64,000 nt of DNA, from assembly GCA_965246925.1 (NCBI GenBank), contig OZ251994.1, positions 2,852,001 to 2,916,000 of the forward strand, read 5' to 3'. Under the pieces are notes generated by a model. That model did not search any database. It was not told where the DNA came from and worked only from the letters and a program-made list of their open reading frames with translations. A program made the translations under genes and the position numbers. This DNA comes from JANPPS01 sp965246925 (GTDB lineage Bacteria > Pseudomonadota > Alphaproteobacteria > Acetobacterales > Acetobacteraceae). Below, one piece after another: positions 51,808 through 59,504 of this stretch. Within the stretch, counting starts at the first letter, position 1. Every line of letters begins with the position of its first letter.

Positions 51808-53081
51808 CCCCGTCCCTCCGCCACCAGCTCGGCCGAGATCTCCCGCCGCTGACCCAGCGCCACGCTGGGCGTGCGTCCGCTGACCAACCCCCGCGGCCGC
51901 CAAATCATGACCACCACCAACGCCAGGCCGAACACCAGCATCCGGTATTCCTGCAGGTCGCGGAACACCTCGGACCCGCCGATCATCACCAGCGCCGCCA
52001 GTGCGGTGCCGAGCTGGCTACCGAGCCCGCCCAGCACGACGATCGCCAGCACGATGGCGCTCTCGAAGAACGTGAACGATTCCGGGCTGATGAACGCGTT
52101 TCTGGTGGCAAAGAAGCAGCCTGCCAACCCACCGAACCCGGCACCCATGGCGAACGCGGTGAGCTTCGTCACCGTGACATCGATGCCCAGGCTGCGGCAG
52201 GCGATCTCGTCCTCCCGTAGCGCCTCCCAGGCCCGCCCCAGCGCCACCCGGCGCAGTCTGAGCGTCACCCAGTTGGTCAGCAACGCCAAGGCAAAGATCA
52301 CATAATACAAGAACGCCGCCCGCTGCGTCGGACTATAGTCGATCGGCATGCCATGCGCAGTCATGAAGCTCACGAACGTGTTCGACTCGCCGGAATTGGT
52401 GAAGTTGAGCCCGAACAACGTAGGGCGGGGAATATTGCCGAGCCCGTTCGGCCCCCCCGTGATACTGACCGAGTTCAGCAGCACCAGCCGGATGATCTCG
52501 CCAAACGCCAGCGTCACGATCGCCAGATAGTCACCGCGCAGACGCAGCACCGGGAACCCCAGCAACACCCCGAACGTCGCGGCCGCGATGCCCGATAGCG
52601 GCAGGCACTCCCAGAACCCGAACCCGATCTGCGACAGCAGCGCGAACGTGTAAGCGCCGATGGCGTAGAACGCGACATAACCGAGGTCCAGTAGCCCCGC
52701 GAGCCCCACCACGATGTTCAGCCCCCAGCCGAGCATCACATACGTCAGCACGATCACCCCGGTATCGATCGCATAGCGCCCGGCGTAGAACGGCAGCGTC
52801 GCCGCAAACAGCAGCAGCGCGGGGGCCACGAACTTCCCCATGCGGGTCAGCGTCTCGGCCACGGACCGGTTGCCGGCATAGGCGGCGCCCGGCCGTCCGC
52901 GCCATACCAGCCACGCCAGCCGCCCCAGGAACACCGCCGCCACGACCTCCATCACCAGCATCGGCCGCGACACCAAAAATAGCCCGCCCGGCGCCGATTC
53001 GGTCCGCAGCCCCAGCATGATGCCGAACAGGCCCAACGCCAGCAGCGCCGACAACCCGGCATCCCGCAGCTTGGCGTTCAT
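51804..53081 (-). CDS. livM: Branched-chain amino-acid ABC transporter permease LivM
   Basis: 425 residues with about ten hydrophobic spans. The LivM core contains GLLDLGYVAFYAIGAYTFAL and the coupling loop EALREDEIACRSLGIDVTVTK. The first ~110 residues with three spans are an extra N-terminal part seen in long LivM proteins. It overlaps livH and livG by 4 nt each. Confidence 0.93.
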   Translation of the reverse strand: MNAKLRDAGLSALLALGLFGIMLGLRTESAPGGLFLVSRPMLVMEVVAAVFLGRLAWLVWRGRPGAAYAGNRSVAETLTRMGKFVAPALLLFAATLPFYAGRYAIDTGVIVLTYVMLGWGLNIVVGLAGLLDLGYVAFYAIGAYTFALLSQIGFGFWECLPLSGIAAATFGVLLGFPVLRLRGDYLAIVTLAFGEIIRLVLLNSVSITGGPNGLGNIPRPTLFGLNFTNSGESNTFVSFMTAHGMPIDYSPTQRAAFLYYVIFALALLTNWVTLRLRRVALGRAWEALREDEIACRSLGIDVTVTKLTAFAMGAGFGGLAGCFFATRNAFISPESFTFFESAIVLAIVVLGGLGSQLGTALAALVMIGGSEVFRDLQEYRMLVFGLALVVVMIWRPRGLVSGRTPSVALGQRREISAELVAEGRG

Positions 53082-53992
53082 ACTTTTTCGACGTCCGACC
53101 GTCCGAGCAGCCCGGTCGGCATGAAGATCAGCACGATGATCAGCACGCTGAACGCCGCCACGTCTTTATACTGCGTGCTGAAATAAGCGGACCAGAACGT
53201 CTCGATCAGCCCGATCGCCAAGCCGCCCAGCACGGCGCCGGGCAGGGAGCCGATGCCGCCCAGCACGGCCGCCGTGAACGCCTTCACGCCCGCGACGAAG
53301 CCGATGAAGAAGTCGATCACCCCATAGTATAGCAGGAACAAGAACCCCGCGACCGCCGCCAATGCCGCGCCGATCACGAAGGTGAGGCTGATGGTCCGGT
53401 CAGTATCGATGCCCAGCAACCCCGCCATCTTACTGTCCTGCTCGCACGCCCGCATGTTCCGCCCCAGCTGAGTGCGCGAAACCAGGTAGGTGAACACCCC
53501 CAATACCAGCAGCGTCACGATCATGATCACGATCTGCATCCAGCTGAGCTGTACCGCGAACCCGTCCACGTTCATCAGCTGCACGCCACCCGGGATTTGC
53601 GGCGCGATCGGCTTCACCCGCGCCCCCTGGCCCAGCTGCACGTATTGCTGCAGCACGATCGACATGCCGATGGCGCTGATCAGCGGCGCCAGGCGGAAGC
53701 TCCCGCGGAGCGGACGGTAGGCGACACGCTCCATCGTCCAGCCATACAGGGCCGCAATCGCCGCCGCCATTATCAACGTGAGCGCCAACGCCAGCGGCAC
53801 CGAGGTCAGCCCGAGCCCGGATAGCGCCGTCAGCGCGATCAGCGACAGGAACGCGCCAATCATGAACACGTCGCCATGGGCGAAGTTGATCATGCCGATG
53901 ATGCCATAGACCATGGTGTACCCCACCGCGATCAACCCGTAGATCATACCGAGCGTCACCCCGTTGATCAGCTGCTGCAATGCGTAGGCCAC
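53078..53992 (-). CDS. livH: Branched-chain amino-acid ABC transporter permease LivH
   Basis: 304 residues starting LQQLINGVTLGMIYGLIAVG, with the coupling loop ACEQDSKMAGLLGIDTDRT. The GTG at 53992 is preferred because a GGAG lies 8 nt upstream; a TTG at 54013 is the only longer alternative. It is the first gene of the second liv unit, whose control region lies between it and tRNA-Lys. Confidence 0.92.
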   Translation of the reverse strand: MAYALQQLINGVTLGMIYGLIAVGYTMVYGIIGMINFAHGDVFMIGAFLSLIALTALSGLGLTSVPLALALTLIMAAAIAALYGWTMERVAYRPLRGSFRLAPLISAIGMSIVLQQYVQLGQGARVKPIAPQIPGGVQLMNVDGFAVQLSWMQIVIMIVTLLVLGVFTYLVSRTQLGRNMRACEQDSKMAGLLGIDTDRTISLTFVIGAALAAVAGFLFLLYYGVIDFFIGFVAGVKAFTAAVLGGIGSLPGAVLGGLAIGLIETFWSAYFSTQYKDVAAFSVLIIVLIFMPTGLLGRSDVEKV

Positions 53993-54065
53993 CCGGTCTC
54001 CTTTCGTGGACAAGCCCTACTCAGAACACAAGGCTGCCGCCCGGCGCAAGAGACGCGTGAGCCCT

Positions 54066-54093
54066 TTGCATTGTGCCGACGCTTTGCTATAGC
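54066..54093 (+). promoter_or_regulatory. Promoter of tRNA-Lys
   Basis: TTGCAT (54066-54071), 16 nt, TATAGC (54088-54093) lies 15 nt before the mature tRNA 5' end, a close fit to a stable-RNA promoter. Confidence 0.55.
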
Positions 54094-54107
54094 GCGCTTC
54101 CGCCGTG

Positions 54108-54183
54108 GGGCGCTTAGCTCAGTTGGTAGAGCAGGTGACTCTTAATCACCGGGTCGTAGGTTCGAATCCTACAGCGCCCACCA
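54108..54183 (+). tRNA. tRNA-Lys(CTT)
   Basis: 76 nt with a full cloverleaf: the acceptor GGGCGCT pairs with AGCGCCC, and the D-arm has AGCTCAGTTGGTAGAGC. The anticodon stem GGTGA/TCACC holds the loop CTCTTAA (anticodon CTT, reads AAG), and the T-arm has GTTCGAATC. A discriminator A and encoded CCA close it. No integrase or direct repeat of its 3' end is visible nearby. Confidence 0.97.
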
Positions 54184-54275
54184 CGGTTTGAAACATTTCT
54201 AACACTCTTTAGCAAAATTTGGATGGCCCTACCACGTTCCCCGGTGTCATAACCACCGCGGAGCGTGGAACATCG

Positions 54276-54458
54276 ATGTTGCAGAAAGTACAAGCGAATT
54301 TAAGGCAGTTCTGGTTGGATACCACTGCCGTAACCTCCCTTGAACTCGCACTGATCGCCGGTCTCGTGTCCGTCGCCGTCATTGCCGGCGCCTCTACCTA
54401 TGGCACCAGACTCGGCAACACATTCTCCAATGTCGCTACCCGGCTGCCAAACGTCTAG
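54276..54458 (+). CDS. Orphan Flp/Fap-type (type IVb) pilin-like protein
   Basis: 60 residues: a short basic leader (about 1-13), then TAVTSLELALIAGLVSVAVI, which matches the Flp pilin pattern of a small residue, Glu, and a long hydrophobic stretch, then GTRLGNTFSNVATRL as in Flp C-termini. Flp pilins build Tad pili for adhesion, but no tad, cpa or prepilin peptidase genes are in the window. GTGGAA lies about 8 nt before the ATG. It overlaps the convergent DUF4337 stop by 4 nt. Confidence 0.8.
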   Translation: MLQKVQANLRQFWLDTTAVTSLELALIAGLVSVAVIAGASTYGTRLGNTFSNVATRLPNV

Positions 54459-55018
54459 AGGTGTAAAAGCTCCGGCGCGAAGTAGCCAAGCGCACCCAGT
54501 CCAATACCCACCAGTCCTAACCCGATCCCCAGCAGGGATAACACAGACACCCCTGTAATGATTGAAGCCGATGAGACTACGATCGCCACCTGCAATGCAG
54601 CCGCGGCAAACTCGAATAAATGATACTTCGCCATAGCGTGCTCACGCGCCTCGTCCGACACACGCGCCCGCTCCATCAACTCCTTCCGGCCCTCGCCAGT
54701 GGAGGGCTCACTTTCCCAACGCGCCGCGTTCTCTTTCCACTTTCCCTGCTGCGCCTCGATCGCCGCGCGCCCGGCGGTGTCGGCCGCCGCCTTCTGCAAC
54801 TCGGCCTCCTCGACCGCCGTCCTGACCGTGGTTTGCCGAACCGTCTTGGCCTGGTAGAATGCCCACAGATTGGCCGACTCGACGTTGCGGGTCAGCGCCT
54901 CCGTCTGCGCTCCTTTCGCCCCCGTCTCCGCCACCGCCAAGCACAGCGCCAGCACCGCAATCAGCAATGCGATGCGCTTGTCCTCGACAATCTCGACCTG
55001 ACCCGTTTCCATCACCAT
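54455..55018 (-). CDS. DUF4337 membrane protein
   Basis: About 187 residues: one N-terminal hydrophobic segment (KRIALLIAVLALCLAVAETG), a long charged helical middle with NLWAFYQAKTVRQTT and a Glu/Lys-rich coiled region, then two C-terminal hydrophobic segments. This matches the DUF4337 family, of unknown function. The start lies among GTG 55021, ATG 55018 and ATG 55012; the choice changes little. It is convergent with the Flp pilin gene. Confidence 0.85.
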   Translation of the reverse strand: MVMETGQVEIVEDKRIALLIAVLALCLAVAETGAKGAQTEALTRNVESANLWAFYQAKTVRQTTVRTAVEEAELQKAAADTAGRAAIEAQQGKWKENAARWESEPSTGEGRKELMERARVSDEAREHAMAKYHLFEFAAAALQVAIVVSSASIITGVSVLSLLGIGLGLVGIGLGALGYFAPELLHL

Positions 55019-55067
55019 CACCCCGCGTTTGTCGGAGTGATGCCATCATACGGTGCCGTGTCAATTA

Positions 55068-55433
55068 TCAGGCAGGCTCGAAATCGAAGCTGCCGTCTTT
55101 CGACTGCCATTGCTGCACCGTCAGCACCCGGGCCCCGCCTTTGCTCTCATGCGGCCCGTGCACGACCCCGGCGGCATGGGTCAAGAACGCGCCCGCGCCC
55201 ACGATCTGCCCGGCATCGGTCAAGTCACCATCCAAAACGTAATGCATCTCCGCCCCGGCCTGATGCTTATGCGCGGGGATCAAACCACCGGGCGGCAGGT
55301 GCACGATGGTGGTGACGACGCCCGAGGCCTGATCCTCATTCAGGATCTGGATCCGGAACTCGCCCGTGGCGCCCGGTATGGTGAACGGCACGGCGGCGAT
55401 CTCATCGGCCTTGGCGGTCAAACTGCTCATCAC
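55068..55433 (-). CDS. Cupin-domain protein
   Basis: 121 residues in a single small beta-barrel. Metal-binding cupin motif 1 is readable as PAHKHQAGAEMHYVLDGD and motif 2 as AGVVHGPHESKGG. Such proteins are dioxygenases, isomerases or ligand sensors; which one cannot be told. It is divergent from metY, sharing a 95-bp control region. Confidence 0.85.
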   Translation of the reverse strand: MMSSLTAKADEIAAVPFTIPGATGEFRIQILNEDQASGVVTTIVHLPPGGLIPAHKHQAGAEMHYVLDGDLTDAGQIVGAGAFLTHAAGVVHGPHESKGGARVLTVQQWQSKDGSFDFEPA

Positions 55434-55479
55434 GCTCTCCCTTATGCAGGCGCGCTAACGCGGGGCTTACAAGGGGGTT

Positions 55480-55508
55480 TTGCAACCGTGGCCGGGCTTG
55501 CGTATGGT
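55480..55508 (+). promoter_or_regulatory. Candidate promoter of metY
   Basis: TTGCAA (55480-55485), 17 nt, TATGGT (55503-55508) lies 20 nt before the start. A GGAGG at 55519-55523 serves translation. Confidence 0.45.
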
Positions 55509-55528
55509 CTGCATAAACGGAGGACACC

Positions 55529-56836
55529 ATGAACCAGACCCAGCACCCGGAGACGCTCGCGCTGCATGCGGGATTTCACCATGATCCCGCCACCGGCGCC
55601 GTCGCGGTGCCCATCTATCAGACCACGTCCTTCCAGTTCGACAGCGCCGAGCACGCGGCCAATCTGTTCGCACTGAAGGAACTCGGCAATATCTACACCC
55701 GCATCATGAACCCGACCGCCGACGTGCTGGAAAAGCGCGTGGCGGCGCTGGAGGGGGGCGTCGCCGCCCTCGCGGTCGCCAGCGGCCAGGCCGCCTCCGC
55801 GCTCGCGGTGCAGAACCTGGCCCGCGTCGGCGACAATATCGTGAGCTCCACCAACCTCTACGGCGGCACCTGGAACCTCTTCGCCAACACCTTCAAGGAC
55901 ATGGGCATCGAGGTCCGCTTCGTGGACCCGGCGGACCCGGAGGCGTTCGAGCGCGCCACCGACGCCCGCACCCGCGCCTACTACGCCGAAACCCTGCCCA
56001 ACCCGAAGCTCGAGCTGTTCCCGATCGCCGAGGTCGCCGCCATCGGCCGCCGGCATGGCATCCCGCTCATCATGGACAACACCGCCTGCCCGCTGCTGGT
56101 CCGCCCGTTCGACCATGGCGCGGCCATCGTCGTGTACTCCGCCACCAAATACCTGGGCGGCCACGGCACCACCATCGGCGGCCTGATCGTCGATGGCGGC
56201 AACTTCCCCTGGACCGACGCCGCCCGCCAGCCCGCGCTGCATCAGCCGGACCCGAGCTACCACGGTGCCGTCTGGGTCGAGGCCGCCAAGCCGCTCGGCC
56301 CCATCGCCTACATCCTCCGCGCCCGCGTCTGCCTGCTGCGCGACCTCGGCCCGGCCATGAGCCCGCATAGCGCGTTCATGATCCTGCAGGGGATCGAGAC
56401 GCTACCGCTCCGCATGGAACGCCACTGCGCGAACGCTCGAAAGGTGGTCGATTTCCTGACCGGCCGCCCGGACGTCGCCCGCGTGATCCACCCCTCGCAG
56501 CAACAGGGTGAGGCCGGCGCCCGCGCCCAGCGCTACATGCGCGGCCAGGACCGCGGCGGACTGGTCGGCATGGAGCTTGCGGGCGGTGAGGCCGCCGGCC
56601 GCGACTTCATCAACCGGCTGCAGATGGTGCTGCACGTCGCCAATATCGGCGACGCGAAGACCCTGGCCATCCACCCCGCCAGCACGACGCACTCGCAGCT
56701 CGAGGCCGAGGAGCAGATGGCCTCCGGCGTCAGCCCCGGCTACGTCCGCCTCTCGATCGGCATCGAACATATCGACGACATCCTGGCCGACTTGCACCAA
56801 GCGCTGGAGGGTTCGCGCCTGCGCGCCGCCGCGTAA
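55529..56836 (+). CDS. metY: O-acetylhomoserine sulfhydrylase (MetY)
   Basis: 435 residues of the Cys/Met-metabolism PLP family. The opening HPETLALHAGFHHDPATGA and YQTTSFQFDSAEHAANLF is the MetY form. The PLP lysine is in VVYSATKYLGGHGT, and the late ASTTHSQL is conserved. It makes homocysteine from O-acetylhomoserine and sulfide. Length is normal for MetY (longer than MetB or MetC). It stands alone between a cupin gene and tRNA-Gly. Confidence 0.94.
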   Translation: MNQTQHPETLALHAGFHHDPATGAVAVPIYQTTSFQFDSAEHAANLFALKELGNIYTRIMNPTADVLEKRVAALEGGVAALAVASGQAASALAVQNLARVGDNIVSSTNLYGGTWNLFANTFKDMGIEVRFVDPADPEAFERATDARTRAYYAETLPNPKLELFPIAEVAAIGRRHGIPLIMDNTACPLLVRPFDHGAAIVVYSATKYLGGHGTTIGGLIVDGGNFPWTDAARQPALHQPDPSYHGAVWVEAAKPLGPIAYILRARVCLLRDLGPAMSPHSAFMILQGIETLPLRMERHCANARKVVDFLTGRPDVARVIHPSQQQGEAGARAQRYMRGQDRGGLVGMELAGGEAAGRDFINRLQMVLHVANIGDAKTLAIHPASTTHSQLEAEEQMASGVSPGYVRLSIGIEHIDDILADLHQALEGSRLRAAA

Positions 56837-56882
56837 GGATGGTTGATCCGCGCGGCTACAAACGCTATTGTTGGCCGCGTAG

Positions 56883-56956
56883 GCGGGCGTAGCATAATGG
56901 TAATGCGGTAGCCTTCCAAGCTACTGACGAGGGTTCGATTCCCTCCGCCCGCTCCA
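56883..56956 (+). tRNA. tRNA-Gly(TCC)
   Basis: 74 nt. The acceptor GCGGGCG pairs with CGCCCGC, and the D-arm has TAGCATAATGGTAATGC. The anticodon arm GTAGC/GCTAC holds CTTCCAA (anticodon TCC, reads GGA), the T-arm has GGTTCGATTCC, and there is a discriminator T and encoded CCA. Confidence 0.97.
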
Positions 56957-56974
56957 GCTGCCAGAACGGCCGGA

Positions 56975-58069
56975 TCAGACGTTGAACCGGAACAGCAGAA
57001 CGTCGCCGTCGCGCACCACGTAATCCCGCCCCTCCACCCGCATCCGCCCCGCCTCCTTCGCCCCGGCCTCCCCATTCCCCGCCACGTAATCCTCATACGC
57101 GATCGTCTCGCAGGCGATGAAGCCGCGCTCGAAATCGTTGTGGATCACCGCCGCCGCCTGGGGCGCCTTCGTGCCCTGGGTGATGGTCCAGGCGCGCGTC
57201 TCCTTCGGACCCACCGTGAAATACGTGAATAATCCCAACAGCGCATACCCGGCGCCGATCACCCGGTCGAGCCCGCTATCGGACAGGCCCAGCCCCTCCA
57301 GGAACTCGGTCCGGTCCGCCTCGGCCAACAGGCTCACCTCCGCCTCGATCGCCGCCGATACCGTGACCACGCCGGCGCCCTCCGCCCGCGCCCGCTCCAT
57401 CACCCGCGCCGCATGCGCGTTGCCGCTGGCCGCCGCGTCCTCCTCCACGTTGCACACATACAGCACGGGTTTGCTGGTCATGAGCTGCAGCCGCTTGGCC
57501 GCCTCCATCTGCGCCGGCGCAATCGCCGTCCGCGCCGGCAGGCCGGCCTGTAGCGCCGTGATGATCGGCTCCACCAGCTCCACCCATTGCACCGACTCCC
57601 GGTCCCCGCCCCGCGCCTTCTTCTGCGCCGCCGGCAGCCGCCGCTCGAGGCTGTCCAGGTCCGCCAGCATCAGCTCCGTCTCTACCGTCTCGGCATCCCG
57701 GATCGGATCGACGCTCCCCTCCACATGCGTCACGTCCCCGTCCTCGAAACAGCGCAGCACGTGAATGATCGCATCCACCTCGCGAATATTGGCCAAGAAC
57801 TGATTGCCCAGCCCCTCACCGCGCGACGCGCCCCGCACCAGCCCGGCAATATCCACGAACTCGAGGCTGGTCGGCACGATGCTCTTGCTCTTGCCGATCC
57901 GCGCCAGCGTCTCGAGCCTTGGGTCCGGCACCGCCACCCGGCCCACGTTCGGCTCGATCGTGCAGAACGGATAGTTGGCCGCCTGCGCCGCCGCCGTCGC
58001 CGTCAGCGCATTGAACAGCGTGCTCTTGCCCACATTCGGCAGGCCGACAATGCCACAGTTGAAGCCCAT
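56975..58069 (-). CDS. ychF: Redox-regulated ATPase YchF (Obg-like)
   Basis: 364 residues. The P-loop is GLPNVGKST at the N-terminus and the switch region is DIAGLVRGASRGEGLGNQF. The specificity motif reads CNVEED in place of NKxD, which makes the family prefer ATP to GTP. It ends with a TGS domain (YFTVGPKETRAWT to GDVLLFRFNV). It acts in translation quality control on ribosomes. It starts at the ATG at 58069, 1 nt inside the pth stop (TAATG). Confidence 0.96.
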   Translation of the reverse strand: MGFNCGIVGLPNVGKSTLFNALTATAAAQAANYPFCTIEPNVGRVAVPDPRLETLARIGKSKSIVPTSLEFVDIAGLVRGASRGEGLGNQFLANIREVDAIIHVLRCFEDGDVTHVEGSVDPIRDAETVETELMLADLDSLERRLPAAQKKARGGDRESVQWVELVEPIITALQAGLPARTAIAPAQMEAAKRLQLMTSKPVLYVCNVEEDAAASGNAHAARVMERARAEGAGVVTVSAAIEAEVSLLAEADRTEFLEGLGLSDSGLDRVIGAGYALLGLFTYFTVGPKETRAWTITQGTKAPQAAAVIHNDFERGFIACETIAYEDYVAGNGEAGAKEAGRMRVEGRDYVVRDGDVLLFRFNV

Positions 58070-58650
58070 TACGGTGTCCCCAAATGCGTGAGCAGCGCCA
58101 CGCGGGTCATGAAATCCTCGGGTTTGCCGGCCGCCAGCAGCGCCGCGGCGTCCGCCACCGCGTCCAGCAGATCCGCCACCCAAGGCGTGTCGTTCTTATG
58201 AAAATCGCCCAGCACGTGCCCGTGCACGCGGTCCTTGTGCCCGGGATGCCCGATGCCGAGCCGCACCCGCCAATACTCCGGCGTCCCCAGAACCCGGTCC
58301 ATGCTGCGCAGCCCGTTATGCCCGGCCGCACCACCGCCCCGCTTCACCCGCACCTTGCCCGGCGCCAAATCCAGCTCGTCATGGAACGCCGTGATGTCGC
58401 CGGGTCCTAGCTTGAAGAACGCCGCCGCCGGCTGCACGCTCTCCCCGGTATCGTTCATGAACGTGCCGGGCTTCAGCGCCAGGACGCGCACGCCGCCCAC
58501 CGAACCCTCGGCCACCCAGCCCTTGAAACGCTGCCGCCACGGGCTGAACCCGTGGCGGTGCGCGATCGCGTCGATGGCCATGAAGCCGATATTGTGCCGT
58601 TGCCGCGCATGGGTCGCCCCGGGATTGCCGAGGCCGGCCCATAGCAGCAC
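58069..58650 (-). CDS. pth: Peptidyl-tRNA hydrolase
   Basis: 193 residues. GLGNPGATHARQRHNIGFMA holds the conserved Asn and catalytic His. HDELDLAPGKVRVKRGGG supplies the Asp, and GHNGLRSM follows. It frees tRNA from stalled peptides. The start is a GTG at 58650 and the stop is coupled to the ychF start. It lies 6 bp after rplY, an arrangement (rplY-pth-ychF) common in alphaproteobacteria. Confidence 0.96.
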   Translation of the reverse strand: MLLWAGLGNPGATHARQRHNIGFMAIDAIAHRHGFSPWRQRFKGWVAEGSVGGVRVLALKPGTFMNDTGESVQPAAAFFKLGPGDITAFHDELDLAPGKVRVKRGGGAAGHNGLRSMDRVLGTPEYWRVRLGIGHPGHKDRVHGHVLGDFHKNDTPWVADLLDAVADAAALLAAGKPEDFMTRVALLTHLGTP

Positions 58651-58656
58651 GGAACG

Positions 58657-59373
58657 CTACTTCTTGGCGGCCGGCTTGGCCGGGGCCTTCGCAGCCGCGG
58701 GCGCCTTGGCGGCGGCAGCGGGCGCGGCACCCTTGGCCGGCGCCTTGCCCTTGGCCGGTGCGGCCGCAGCCGCCGGCGCGTTCGGGTCCGCCACCGGCTC
58801 CGCCCCCTTGGTCGGCGGCGCCACGGTCGCCACCACGAAGTCCCGCCCGGCGATCACCGGCACCACGTTCTCGGTGCCGATCAGGTCGCTGAACCGCACG
58901 TTGTCGTTGATATCGAGCGCCGCCATGTCCGCCTGGAAGCTCTCCGGCACCGTCTCCGGATCCGCCATCACCTCCACCACGTGCCGCACGACGTTCAGCA
59001 CGCCACCCTTCTTCAGGCCCGGTGACGTCGCTTCGTTCAGGAACGTGACGCTGACCGACACGCGGATGCGTTCGCCGGGCGCCAGGCGCTGAAAATCGAC
59101 ATGGATCGGCTTATCGCTCACGGGATGGAATTGCACCTCCCGCATCAGCGCCCGGGACGGCGTGCCGGCCACGTTCACCTCATACAGGCGGGACCGCCAG
59201 CCGCCCCGCACCAACTCCTTCATGATGACCCGCGGGTCGAACTGCGCCAGGGTGGGGGTCTGCTTCGCCCCATAAATCACGGCCGGCACCATGCCAGCCC
59301 TCCGAGATGCGCGTGCCGCCCCCTTACCTGCCCGCTCGCGCGCCTCGGCCTCGATCGTTACGAAATTGGCCAC
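58657..59373 (-). CDS. rplY: Ribosomal protein L25/general stress protein Ctc
   Basis: 238 residues. The 5S-rRNA-binding L25 domain (about 1-95) has AGMVPAVIYG and VHVDFQRL-like IHVDFQRL. The CTC beta domain (about 100-185) follows, then a C-terminal tail of about 40 residues made of Ala/Pro/Lys repeats (PAKGAAP type). The tail is probably flexible and RNA-binding. The GTG start at 59373 has an AGGAG upstream. Confidence 0.95.
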   Translation of the reverse strand: MANFVTIEAEARERAGKGAARASRRAGMVPAVIYGAKQTPTLAQFDPRVIMKELVRGGWRSRLYEVNVAGTPSRALMREVQFHPVSDKPIHVDFQRLAPGERIRVSVSVTFLNEATSPGLKKGGVLNVVRHVVEVMADPETVPESFQADMAALDINDNVRFSDLIGTENVVPVIAGRDFVVATVAPPTKGAEPVADPNAPAAAAAPAKGKAPAKGAAPAAAAKAPAAAKAPAKPAAKK

Positions 59374-59447
59374 GGTCTGCTCCTAATGGGTATTACGCCG
59401 GCCTCCAGGGGTGCCAGCGAAGGCGCGCTGTAGCGACTTCTCCCCCA

Positions 59448-59470
59448 TCCGGCAAGTCCACCCTGCCGGA
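59448..59470 (-). terminator. Hairpin at the end of the GMC operon
   Basis: A 7-bp stem TCCGGCA (59448-59454)/TGCCGGA (59464-59470) with a 9-nt loop lies 35 bp after the dehydrogenase stop. It has no T run, so it is a weak or Rho-assisted candidate. The rest of 59374-59504 holds no gene. Confidence 0.35.
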
Positions 59471-59504
59471 ACCCTAGGTCAAAGCCCGGACAGATGGCGC
59501 CGGG

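Noticed and set aside
54108..54183. Integration site at tRNA-Lys
   Set aside because: No direct repeat of the tRNA 3' end and no integrase gene is seen within the next 5 kb; the neighbours have normal composition.
55434..55528. SAM riboswitch before metY
   Set aside because: MetY genes in alphaproteobacteria often have a SAM-II leader, but in 95 bp I see no SAM-II pseudoknot core and the space is filled by a normal promoter and ribosome site.
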